Assembly: GCA_001899775.1 (NCBI GenBank)
Contig: MKWN01000016.1
Location: 62,001 to 126,000, forward strand
Direction: 5' to 3'
From: Thiobacillus sp. 65-29
GTDB lineage: Bacteria > Pseudomonadota > Gammaproteobacteria > Burkholderiales > Thiobacillaceae
Length of the DNA: 64,000 nucleotides
Part shown: positions 33,441 through 41,919 of the stretch, piece after piece
Layout of the letters: each line of letters begins with the position of its first letter
Numbering within the stretch: the first letter of the stretch is position 1
Notes under the pieces: generated by a model
The model's input: the letters and a program-made list of their open reading frames with translations, nothing else
Databases searched by the model: none
What the model was told of the DNA's origin: nothing
Program-made: the position numbers and the translations under genes

Positions 33441-33497
33441 TTATTGACGTGATATTTTTTATTGACATCAATAAAAGTATCGCCTACATTGACGTCA
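33441..33497 (+). promoter_or_regulatory. three ATTGACRTSA operator-like repeats upstream of recA
   Basis: ATTGACGTGA (33443-33452), ATTGACATCA (33461-33470) and ATTGACGTCA (33488-33497) lie in the same orientation. The middle one is a near-perfect palindrome, TTATTGACATCAATAA (33459-33474). The third contains the palindrome TGACGTCA. They lie upstream of the recA -35, over the -35, and over the -10/+1. No CTGT-N8-ACAG LexA-type box is visible in 33372-33544. Confidence 0.6.
33462..33490 (+). promoter_or_regulatory. recA promoter
   Basis: A perfect -35 TTGACA (33462-33467), a 17-nt spacer and a -10 TACATT (33485-33490) predict a start near 33497, about 48 nt before the recA ATG. Both hexamers are embedded in the repeated operator-like sequence, so occupancy of those sites would block RNA polymerase. 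Confidence 0.6.
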
Positions 33498-33544
33498 TGC
33501 CGCCGCACGACGGCGTCCACCCCCACCTTTCAGGAGAGACCCCC

Positions 33545-34571
<1,027 letters not shown>

Positions 34572-34597
<26 letters not shown>

Positions 34598-35036
34598 GGC
34601 GGGCGACCTGCGTGAGCGCGCGCTGGCACTCCTGGCGCGGCGCGAGCACACCCGCGCCGAACTTGCGCGCAAGCTCGCGGCCGGCGGCTTCGCCGCCGAA
34701 GACGTGCGCCCGCTGCTCGACGAATTCGAGGCGCGCACCTGGCTGTCCGACCGTCGCTTCGCCGAAAGCTGGGTCGCCGATCACCGCGACCGCTCCGGCG
34801 CCATCAAGCTCGCGTTCGAGTTGCGCCAGCACGGCGTGCCCGAAGCGCTCATCGATGACGTATTGGCGGATCAGCGCGACAACGAAGCCGCGCGCGCCCG
34901 CAGCGTGTGGGAGAAGAAATTCGGCGTCCCTCCAGCGAACCCTGCCGACCGGGCAAAGCAGATGCGCTTCCTGCAGGGTCGGGGCTTCGCACTGGACGTG
35001 ATCCAGCACATCCTCCGAGGCCGGGGCGAGGACTGA
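34572..35036 (+). CDS. recX: regulatory protein RecX
   Basis: Modulator that inhibits RecA filament extension and activity. The protein is 154 residues of three-helix repeats, with [35 protein letters not shown] and [20 protein letters not shown]. It starts 26 nt inside recA and is presumably co-transcribed and translationally coupled with it. It converges with the cytochrome gene, with 21 nt between. Confidence 0.94.
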
Positions 35037-35057
35037 CTCGGCCGCGCGCAGCCCGGT

Positions 35058-35648
35058 CTACTTCCCGCTCAGGTAGCGCGCCACCGCCTCGATTTCCAGT
35101 TCGGTGAGCTTGGAGGCGATGGACTGCATCACCGCGTTGTCGTTGGTGCGCTCGCGGGTATTGAAATCCTTCAGCTGGGTGACCAGATAGCGCGCGTGCT
35201 GGCCGGCGAGGCGCGGCAGCTTGTCCGTCCCGGCGGCCGCCGCGCCGTGGCATGACGCGCAACTCGCCACTCCCGACCACTTGTTGCCGTTCTCGTAAAT
35301 GTACTGGCCCACCGCCGCAAGCTCGGGTTCGGACACGCGATGTGCCTTCGCCGGCTTGCTGCTGAAATAGGCGCCAAGTGCCGCCATATCGGCGTCGTCA
35401 AGCCCGGCCGCCATCGAGTTCATCGTGCCCTTGCGCAGCCCGCTCTTGAAATCCGCCAGTTGCTTGGTGATGTAGGCCGCATTCTGCCCCGCCAGGCGGG
35501 GATACACGGCGTTGGAGTTCTCGCCATCCTGGCCGTGGCAGAGGTGGCAGACCTGCGAGACGATGGCCTCGGCGCGGGCGAGATCGGCCGCCTGCGCGGC
35601 ACCCGCCACCATAGTGATCGACGCGAGCACGACCAGGATGCGAATCAT
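35058..35648 (-). CDS. periplasmic di-heme cytochrome c (cytochrome c4 type)
   Basis: A 196-residue exported protein with a signal peptide ending near residue 20 (AGAAQA). Two class I c-type heme sites are visible: CHLCH early in the mature protein, followed by YPRLAGQNAAYITKQL, and CASCH in the second half, followed by PRLAGQHARYLVTQL. The duplicated layout is that of cytochrome c4, which carries electrons to terminal oxidases or reductases. The start at 35648 is supported by a GGAGA site; the frame is open to 35873 without support. Its redox partner cannot be inferred from the neighbours. Confidence 0.92.
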   Translation of the reverse strand: MIRILVVLASITMVAGAAQAADLARAEAIVSQVCHLCHGQDGENSNAVYPRLAGQNAAYITKQLADFKSGLRKGTMNSMAAGLDDADMAALGAYFSSKPAKAHRVSEPELAAVGQYIYENGNKWSGVASCASCHGAAAAGTDKLPRLAGQHARYLVTQLKDFNTRERTNDNAVMQSIASKLTELEIEAVARYLSGK

Positions 35649-36147
35649 GTGAGTTCTCCGATGAACAAGGTTATGTAACTGAGAATAATAACTGAACCTG
35701 GAAAAGACCGTTGAACGACAGCGGCGAAGGGCGCGCAGCGCCTGCCTCCGTACTGCGGCAGACAGGAAGGAAGAACTTCTTCCTTCGTCAAGCGGCGCAT
35801 GTGCCGCCGACAGGATTATTGATTCGGCCATCTGAAGTTTGAAGTGGCGGGGTAATCCGATTCGATATTGCAAGGTCGGGAAGGTGAATGGGCCGAAGCA
35901 ATAATCAATTAAAACAGCGTTCTATTGAGGCGGCTCAACGAATCTGTCCACCCCTGAAGCCCTTGCAAACCAATACGGTTTCAAACTTCTTCGTGCCGGA
36001 TCAATAGTCCTTTGCGCATAGACCATCTGCCGGATGCCCCGGTGGCGCGCCGGCGCTATCGTGAGTTTACCGACGCGCCGGAAAGAAGGGCCGCAGGCGC
36101 ACCTTCCATCCGGTTTTTCCCTCCCCCCAACTGAACGGAGGCTCATC
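35649..36147. other. 499-nt intergenic region with hairpins and a MITE-like element
   Basis: No gene seen. From left to right it holds the cytochrome c4 leader, with two TAACTGA direct repeats near 35669-35690. Next come a near-perfect palindrome with 10-bp arms (35766-35786) and a smaller GCGGC/GCCGC hairpin (about 35793-35808). The 194-bp MITE-like element copy 1 (35814-36007) follows, then the leader of the small secreted protein gene at 36148. Confidence 0.75.
35814..36007. mobile_element. MITE-like repeat element, copy 1
   Basis: A 194-bp sequence, visibly richer in A+T than its surroundings, matching 49197-49390 at 189 of 194 positions in the same orientation. Its ends form imperfect terminal inverted repeats: TATTGAT, CGGC and GAAGTTTGAA blocks are shared between 35817-35843 and the complement of 36006-35980 (21 of 27 positions). 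Both ends abut a TA dinucleotide. Internal inverted repeats are also present (35815-35829 against 35891-35905). It has no coding capacity. The features suit a non-autonomous element of the IS630/Tc1 type or a structured RNA repeat. Confidence 0.75.
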
Positions 36148-36450
36148 ATGAAAACCCACGAATTCCACACGCTTCGCCTCGGCCTTCTCGGTGCCACGCT
36201 CGCCGCGGCGGTTTCCGGCGGTGCCTTCGCCATGGATCCGGACGAGGCCCAACTGATTCGCCACGGCTGGCAGCCGCAGGCCGAGGTCGCGTATACCGGC
36301 ACGGATGGCGAGCTCGGCTTCGACGACCCGCGCCCTGGCAGCAGCAGCCACGCGGCGCCAGCCTACCAGGGCACGTCGATGCGGGCGGATGCCGAAAACG
36401 CAGACACACTCGGCTTCACCGATCCGCGTCCGGGCGACAGCAGTTACTGA
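36148..36450 (+). CDS. small secreted protein with LGF(D/T)DPRPG repeats
   Basis: A 100-residue protein starting at ATG 36148 with a strong GGAGG site. A signal peptide ends near residue 28 (SGGAFA). The mature part is short, acidic and Ser/Gly/Pro-rich, with two copies of a motif: LGFDDPRPGSSS and, at the very C-terminus, LGFTDPRPGDSSY. No cysteines and no recognised domain. It stands alone, between the MITE-like element and an inverted-repeat element. Function unknown; the strong translation signal and clean signal peptide argue that it is real. Confidence 0.7.
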   Translation: MKTHEFHTLRLGLLGATLAAAVSGGAFAMDPDEAQLIRHGWQPQAEVAYTGTDGELGFDDPRPGSSSHAAPAYQGTSMRADAENADTLGFTDPRPGDSSY

Positions 36451-36487
36451 GCTCTCGTCCCTGACCCGCACGCCCCTTCCCCGCCTG

Positions 36488-36649
36488 GGAGTCTGTCGGA
36501 CTTGAGCGATCATAGCGAACCGAGTGGGAGAGCGAGGACGGATTTGTCCATTTTTGAGGCGCATAGCGGGCCTGTGTAACGAAAAAATGGGCAAATATGG
36601 ACCGCTATCCCGCCAGCGCAATAGATCGTGCTCAAGCCCGACAGGCTCC
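36488..36649. repeat. IR-bounded 162-bp element
   Basis: Ends GGAGTCTGTCGGACTTGAGC (36488-36507) and, on the opposite strand from 36649, GGAGCCTGTCGGGCTTGAGC are terminal inverted repeats with two differences. A second nested pair (ATTTGTCCATTTTT against ATTTGCCCATTTTT on the other strand) lies inside. No coding capacity. Its right end touches the TAG stop of the rubredoxin reductase gene. It could be a small non-autonomous mobile element or a strong bidirectional hairpin. Confidence 0.7.
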
Positions 36650-37836
36650 TAGGTCGCAAGCTCGGCCACCAGGCGGGTGCGCTGCGCGGTTTCGGCCCCG
36701 GTGAGCGCGAAACCCTGCAAACGGCCCCCGGCGTCGACGTGCAGGGCACACACACCCTGCTCACCGCACGCCACCTGCCAGCCACCCGTGCTGCCCGGCT
36801 TCGGTGGCAGCACCGCCACCGGATGCACCGGAGTCTTCACCATCACCGGCATCGCCGGATAGACGACAGGCGTCGGTGTGCCGGTTAGCGTGGCGGCCAG
36901 CGCGCGCGCCTGCACCATCAGGGGCTGCACGTACGGCAGGTTCACGCCGTCCACTTCGGCGCAGTCGCCCAGCGCATAGACCTGCGGGGCGCTGGTCTGC
37001 AACAGGCTGTCGACCTGGATGCCGCGACCGGTGGCGATGCCGGCCGCCGCGGCGAGCGCGGTGCGCGGCCGCAGGCCGATCGCCGACAACACGACGTCGG
37101 TAGCGAGTGTGCCGCCGTTGTCGAGCGTGACGGTGAAGCCGGACGCGTGGCGCGTGACGCTGCGCCCGCTGCGGCCGAAATGCCAGCGCACCCCCAGGGT
37201 GGCGAGGCCGTCGGCCAGACGCTGTCCGGCCTCGGCGGGCAACAGGCGCTCCAGCGGCCAGTCACCCAGATGCACCACGTCGACGCGGTAGCCGGCCTGC
37301 GCGAGATCGTTGGCGAACTCGCAGCCGATGAGCCCGCCGCCCAGCACCACCACACTGCGCTTGCCCGCGATGGCGTCGCGGAATACGGCGTAGTCGGCAA
37401 GATCGTTCACCGTCAGCACCGCTTCGGCAGCGTCGCCATCGAGCCCGTGGGAGAAAGGATCGGCGCCGAGCGCGAGGATCAGACGGCCGTAGGCGAGTTC
37501 GCCACGCTCGGTGACGAGCTGCCGGCGTGCCGTGTCGATGGCCGTCACCCGGGTATGCGGAAGGATCGTGGCGCGCTGTTCGGTGGCCATCTTCTCCATT
37601 GCGGCACCGACCAGCGCCGCGGGCGCCTTGCCGGCAGCGAGCGCGTTCGACAGATTGGGTTTGGAATAGAAGCTGCCGTCGTCCGCGGTGACCAGCGTGA
37701 CCGGCACGGCCGCGTCGCGCTTGCGGATTTCCTTCAGCAGGGTGTAGCCCGCCAGACCGGAGCCGACGATGACGATCGGGCCGTCGGCATTCGCCACGTC
37801 ATGGGCAGGCGGTGTTGCAACGGGGGACGCAGACAT
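36649..37836 (-). CDS. rubredoxin-NAD(P)+ reductase (FAD/NAD(P)-binding oxidoreductase)
   Basis: A 395-residue flavoprotein of the class I disulfide-reductase-like fold. The FAD-binding GSGLAGYTLL is near the N-terminus, the NAD-binding VVVLGGGLIGCEFANDLAQAG is near the middle, and the FAD C-terminal motif VYALGDCAEVDGVNLPYVQP is present. The KPNLSNALAAGK segment is typical of rubredoxin reductases. It follows the rubredoxin gene after 57 nt, which supports the assignment: NAD(P)H to flavin to rubredoxin to rubrerythrin. Confidence 0.88.
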   Translation of the reverse strand: MSASPVATPPAHDVANADGPIVIVGSGLAGYTLLKEIRKRDAAVPVTLVTADDGSFYSKPNLSNALAAGKAPAALVGAAMEKMATEQRATILPHTRVTAIDTARRQLVTERGELAYGRLILALGADPFSHGLDGDAAEAVLTVNDLADYAVFRDAIAGKRSVVVLGGGLIGCEFANDLAQAGYRVDVVHLGDWPLERLLPAEAGQRLADGLATLGVRWHFGRSGRSVTRHASGFTVTLDNGGTLATDVVLSAIGLRPRTALAAAAGIATGRGIQVDSLLQTSAPQVYALGDCAEVDGVNLPYVQPLMVQARALAATLTGTPTPVVYPAMPVMVKTPVHPVAVLPPKPGSTGGWQVACGEQGVCALHVDAGGRLQGFALTGAETAQRTRLVAELAT

Positions 37837-37893
37837 GATGTTCTCCAGTGAAGCGGTCGGGGCGCAAAGGCTGCGCCCCGTGCCTGAGTCGTG

Positions 37894-38067
37894 TCAGGCG
37901 GCGGTGATCTCGATCATCTCGAAATCGCTCTTTGCGACGCCGCAATCCGGGCATTCCCAGGTCTCGGGCACGTCCTCCCAGCGGGTGCCGGGAGCGATGC
38001 CATGCTCGGGATCACCCTTGGCTTCGTCGTAGATGTAACCGCACACAATGCATTGCCAGGCTTTCAT
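37894..38067 (-). CDS. rubA: rubredoxin
   Basis: A 57-residue iron protein. The FeS4 site is formed by C6 and C9 ([14 protein letters not shown]) and C39 and C42 ([14 protein letters not shown]). The start has an AAGGAA site upstream. It sits between the rubrerythrin (upstream, 46-nt gap) and the rubredoxin reductase (downstream, 57-nt gap), so it is the electron carrier of a complete peroxide-reduction chain. Confidence 0.96.
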   Translation of the reverse strand: MKAWQCIVCGYIYDEAKGDPEHGIAPGTRWEDVPETWECPDCGVAKSDFEMIEITAA

Positions 38068-38113
38068 GATGTTTCCTTTCCAAAATTGAAGTGGTCAATC
38101 GGTATTTCGTCGC

Positions 38114-38587
38114 TCAGGCGCTGATCGCGTCCTTTTGCGCCTGATAGTGCTTCGCGTGCTTTTCCTCGACCTTGGCCAGCGCGGCGAAGCGCTTGGCGGC
38201 CTTTTCCAGCACGCTCTTGAACATTTCCGCGTGTTCCTTCGATTCGGCGATCTGCTCGTCGATCTCGGCGACCGCATCGGTACGGCCTTCGATCATCGCC
38301 TCGTGACGGAACTTCGGATACATCTCGGTGTATTCGTAGGTTTCACCCTCGATCGCATATTGCAGGCATTTTTCCGGCGTCATGGTCTCGGCGGCGAACA
38401 GCAGCTCGGCGTGGCCGAAGGCGTGCAGCATTTCCTGCGCGGCGGTCTCCTCGAACACGCGGGCGGTTTCCTCGTCGCCGGCCTTGCGGCACAGACGCGC
38501 GAACCACATGTACTTGATGTGGGCCATCGACTCGCCGGCGAACGCGGCCTCGAGGTTCTGGATGGTGGGGGACTTGATGTTCTGCAT
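38114..38587 (-). CDS. rubrerythrin (diiron domain only)
   Basis: A 157-residue ferritin-like diiron protein that reduces hydrogen peroxide. Ligand motifs are visible: Glu19 in FAGESMAH, E52-x-x-H55 in QEMLHAFGHAE, and a second helix pair with TEMYPKFRHEA and ESKEHAEMF. It lacks the C-terminal rubredoxin domain of classical rubrerythrin, and the missing domain is encoded as the next gene. The start MQNIKSPTIQNL is supported by an AGGAG site; the frame is open to 38644. Confidence 0.93.
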   Translation of the reverse strand: MQNIKSPTIQNLEAAFAGESMAHIKYMWFARLCRKAGDEETARVFEETAAQEMLHAFGHAELLFAAETMTPEKCLQYAIEGETYEYTEMYPKFRHEAMIEGRTDAVAEIDEQIAESKEHAEMFKSVLEKAAKRFAALAKVEEKHAKHYQAQKDAISA

Positions 38588-38610
38588 GATCGGCTCCTGT
38601 GGTTGATTTG

Positions 38611-38700
38611 TGATGTCAATCAAGACAGGTGCGATATTAGGCATTATCGATCATTCTATCCAACGGATAATATTCATCGGATCGATTGATGTTATCAATC
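38611..38700 (-). promoter_or_regulatory. palindromes in the rubrerythrin upstream region
   Basis: A perfect palindrome GATTGATGTTATCAATC (7-bp arms, 3-nt centre) lies at 38684-38700. On the gene strand ATTGACATCA lies at 38620-38611, the same 10-mer as the middle operator-like box of recA. Smaller inverted repeats lie between. They are candidate binding sites for a redox or stress regulator; no -10/-35 pair could be fixed with confidence. Confidence 0.4.
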
Positions 38701-38714
38701 AAACGTGGCGGCGC

Positions 38715-41700
38715 TCAGGTCGATCGCGAGCGCATGCGGCGCAGCGCCGCTTCCAGGCGCGCCATGCTGACGTAGAAGGTCGGTGTGATGTAGAGCGTCA
38801 ACAACTGCGAGAACACCAGCCCGCCAACCACCGCGATACCGAGCGGCCGGCGTGCCTCGCCCCCCGCGCCAAAACCGATGGCGATGGGCAGCGTGGCGAA
38901 GATGGCGGCGAAGGTCGTCATCATGATCGGGCGCAGGCGCACCAGGCTCGCCTCGACAATGGCGTCCTCGGCGCTGAGGCCGGCGCGCTGCCGGGTGAGG
39001 GCGAAGTCGATCATCATGATGCCGTTCTTCTTCACCAGCCCGACCAGCAGGATGATGCCGACGAAGCTGAACACGTTGAGCTCCGCGTCGGCCAGGAGCA
39101 GCACGAGCAGCGCGCCGAACCCCGCCAGCGGCAGCGCAGTGAGGATGGTGAGCGGATGACCGAGGTGCTCGTAGAGCACCGCGAGCACCATGTAGATGAC
39201 GATGACGGTGAACAACAGCAGCAAGGGCAGTTGCACCGTCGATTCCTGGAATTTCTGCGCGGCGCCGGTGAACTGCACGGCAACCTCGGGCGGCGCGACC
39301 TCGCGCGCCGCCGCGCGCGCCGCCGCGAGCGCGGTGTCGAGCGAGACGCCGGGTGCGAGCCCGAACGACAGAGTGACCGCCGGCTGTTGTCCGTAGTGGT
39401 ACACCGCGACCGGCCCGACACCCGCCTCCACCCGCGCCAGCGCATCGAGGCGCACCACTTCGCCATTCGCGGTACGCAGCGGCAATTGTCCGATCACCGC
39501 CGGGTCGAGTTGCGCTTCGGGCAGCGCCTTGACGCGGATCACGTACTGGTCGGCGGCGGCGTAGATTTCGCCGATGCGGCGCCCGCCGAGCGCATCGTAG
39601 AGTGTCTGCTGCAACTGTTCGGTGGTGATTCCGAGGCGGGCGGCGGCCAGCGTATCCGGCACGACACGCAGTTCCGGATTGTTGAGTTCGAGATTGCTGT
39701 TGACGTCGACCAGCATCGGCAATTCTTCCAGCCGCTTTTCCACCGCGACCGCCGCTTCCTTGAGCACGTCGAAATCCCCGGCCGTCAGTGTGAGCTGATA
39801 GTCGCTGCTGGCGATCAGCGAGCCGACATTGATCGAAGCCGGATTGGTGAAGGTGATGCTGGCGCCGCCGAGGCCGCGCGTCGCCGTGCGCAGCTCATCG
39901 ATGATGGCATCGGCACCTGCGCGCGCATCGCGCGGGGTGAGGCGAATGACCAGACGGCCGAGATTGCTGCCGGTGGTGCCGCCGCCGCCCTGCCCGGCCG
40001 ACGACATCAGACCTTCGACCGCCGGATGCGCCTGTACGCGGGCGGCGAGTTCCTGCTGGCGCCGCGACAGTTCCTCGAAGGGAATGCCTTCGGGATACTG
40101 GACACTGGCGAAGACCATCCCGGAGTCGACGCGCGGAATGAAGCCCTGCTTGACCGTCCCGGTAAGCCACAGCATGGCACCGAACACCACGGCCGACACC
40201 AGCAGCATGAGGCCGCGATGACGCATCGACGCGCGCAGGGTCACCGCATAGGCCTCACGAAAGCGGGCAAACACCGCATCGAACGCACGCGCCACGGCGT
40301 TGTCCGGCACCCCGGAGACAAGGCCGCGCGCGCACAGCATGGGTGTCAACGTCAGCGCGACCACGCCGGAGAGCAGCACGGCGACGCCGATCGATACCGC
40401 GAACTCCTGGAACAGGCGCCCGATCATGTCGCCCATGAACAGAATGGGCAGGAACACCGCGGCGAGCGAGACCGTCATCGACACCACGGTAAACCCGATC
40501 TCCCGAGCGCCGTCGAGCGCCGCCTGCAGGCGCGGCTTGCCCATGTCGAGGTGCCGCGCGATGTTCTCGATCATCACCACCGCGTCGTCGACGACGAAGC
40601 CGATCGCCAGGGTGATCGCCATCAGCGACAGGTTGTTGAGGCTGTAGCCGGCCAGATGCATGAAGGCGAACGTGCCGAGCAGGGAACTCGGCAGCACCAA
40701 TGCGGCGATGAGCGTGGCGCGCAGGTCGTGCAGGAAGGCATAGATCACCAGGATCACCAGCGCAAGGGCCAGCAGCAGGGTGAAATTCACTTCGTGCAGC
40801 GAGTCACGCACGAAACGCGAGCGATCGGAATGCACCTGCAGGCGCACGCCGTCGGGCAGTTCCGCCTCGATGTCCGGCAGCATGGCGCGGATGCGTTCGG
40901 CCACCTCGACGGTGTTCGCGCCGGGCTGGCGCTGCACCGCCAGCACGATGGCGCGCGTGCCGTTGTACCAGGTGCGCGCCTTGTCGTTCTCCACGCCGTC
41001 TTCGGCGCGACCGAGGTCGCGCACGCGCAGGGCGGCGCCGTCGCGGTAGGCGACGATGACGTCGCCGAAATCTTCGGCATTGGCGCGCGCGGCCGGCGCC
41101 TTCACCGTGTACGAGCGCGTCGCGCCGTCGAGGGTACCGGACGGCAGGTTGGGGTTGGCGGCCTGCACCGCGCGCACGACGTCGGCAAAGGTCAGCCCCC
41201 GCTGCTGCAGGCGTGCCGGATCGAGATACAGGTTGAGGGCGTATTTCTGGCCGCCGAACACCAGCACCTGCGCGACGCCCGGCAAACCGGTGAGGCGCTG
41301 CACCACGCGCGCGTCGGCGATGGCGTCGAGCTCGGTGAGCGGCAGCCGTTCCGCGGACAACGCGAGATAGAGAATCGGCGAGTCGGCCGGGTTGATCTTG
41401 CGCAGCTGCGGCGGGTCGATGCCTGGCGGCAGGCGGCCCATGGCCTGCGCCAGTGCGGTCTGCACATCCTGCGCGGCGGCGTCGATGTCGCGGTCGAGGG
41501 TGAATTGCAGCGTGATGCTGGTCGAGCCCTGGCTCGACTGCGAGCTCATCGACTCGATTCCCGCCACCGTGGCGAGTTGCCGTTCCAGCGGCCGCGCCAC
41601 CGTCGCGGCCATGGTTTCCGGGTTGGCGCCGGGCAGCGACGCCGACACGCGCAGGGTGGGAAAATCGACCTGTGGCAGGTCGTTGACCGGCAGCAGCCGG

Positions 41701-41786
41701 TAGGCGAGCGCACCCAGCAGCGCCATCGCCAACACCAGCATCAGGGTGGCGACGGGGCGTTCGATGAAGGGACGCGAGAGATTCAT
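38715..41786 (-). CDS. RND family efflux pump, inner-membrane subunit
   Basis: A 1023-residue proton-driven exporter of the HAE1 type (AcrB/MdtBC-like). Signatures are MNLSRPFIERPVATLMLVLA at the N-terminus and PLERQLATVAGIESMSSQSS in the porter domain. The transmembrane segment ITLAIGFVVDDAVVMIENI carries the proton-relay aspartates, and GIPFEELSRRQQELAARV is also present. The start MNLSRPF at 41786 is the family N-terminus. It forms a tripartite pump with the adaptor and TolC-like genes upstream. Its substrate is not readable; the sequence resembles MdtB/MdtC more than AcrB. Confidence 0.93.
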   Translation of the reverse strand: MNLSRPFIERPVATLMLVLAMALLGALAYRLLPVNDLPQVDFPTLRVSASLPGANPETMAATVARPLERQLATVAGIESMSSQSSQGSTSITLQFTLDRDIDAAAQDVQTALAQAMGRLPPGIDPPQLRKINPADSPILYLALSAERLPLTELDAIADARVVQRLTGLPGVAQVLVFGGQKYALNLYLDPARLQQRGLTFADVVRAVQAANPNLPSGTLDGATRSYTVKAPAARANAEDFGDVIVAYRDGAALRVRDLGRAEDGVENDKARTWYNGTRAIVLAVQRQPGANTVEVAERIRAMLPDIEAELPDGVRLQVHSDRSRFVRDSLHEVNFTLLLALALVILVIYAFLHDLRATLIAALVLPSSLLGTFAFMHLAGYSLNNLSLMAITLAIGFVVDDAVVMIENIARHLDMGKPRLQAALDGAREIGFTVVSMTVSLAAVFLPILFMGDMIGRLFQEFAVSIGVAVLLSGVVALTLTPMLCARGLVSGVPDNAVARAFDAVFARFREAYAVTLRASMRHRGLMLLVSAVVFGAMLWLTGTVKQGFIPRVDSGMVFASVQYPEGIPFEELSRRQQELAARVQAHPAVEGLMSSAGQGGGGTTGSNLGRLVIRLTPRDARAGADAIIDELRTATRGLGGASITFTNPASINVGSLIASSDYQLTLTAGDFDVLKEAAVAVEKRLEELPMLVDVNSNLELNNPELRVVPDTLAAARLGITTEQLQQTLYDALGGRRIGEIYAAADQYVIRVKALPEAQLDPAVIGQLPLRTANGEVVRLDALARVEAGVGPVAVYHYGQQPAVTLSFGLAPGVSLDTALAAARAAAREVAPPEVAVQFTGAAQKFQESTVQLPLLLLFTVIVIYMVLAVLYEHLGHPLTILTALPLAGFGALLVLLLADAELNVFSFVGIILLVGLVKKNGIMMIDFALTRQRAGLSAEDAIVEASLVRLRPIMMTTFAAIFATLPIAIGFGAGGEARRPLGIAVVGGLVFSQLLTLYITPTFYVSMARLEAALRRMRSRST

Positions 41787-41802
41787 GGGTGGCGGTTTCT
41801 TT

Positions 41803-41831
41803 GTCCGCGAAGCACGCGAAGGGGCGCGAAG
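41803..41831. repeat. half CGCGAAG-type repeat
   Basis: Three CGCGAAG units in the same order and spacing as the left arm of the era-recO repeat (22585-22615), but without a complementary right arm. It lies in the 133-nt gap between the RND adaptor and the RND pump genes. Confidence 0.6.
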
Positions 41832-41919
41832 CCGAAGCGGCACGCGCGATGCGCATCGGGCTGACGCCGCGTTCCCCGGCCGCCATGCGGGGCGCTGCAC
41901 GCGTTTGACCTGGCACCGG

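Noticed and set aside
33392-33544. N-terminal extension of recA from an upstream in-frame ATG
   Set aside because: The segment overlaps the recA promoter and operator-like repeats, and RecA's conserved N-terminus begins at 33545 after a good ribosome binding site.
33372-33544. LexA (SOS) box upstream of recA
   Set aside because: No CTGT-N8-ACAG or CTG-N10-CAG arrangement is visible on either strand in this region.
38610-41864. A 1084-codon open frame on the plus strand opposite the RND pump gene
   Set aside because: It is a low-complexity, His/Arg/Gln-rich translation caused by the codon bias of the GC-rich pump gene on the other strand, with no ribosome binding site or recognisable domain.
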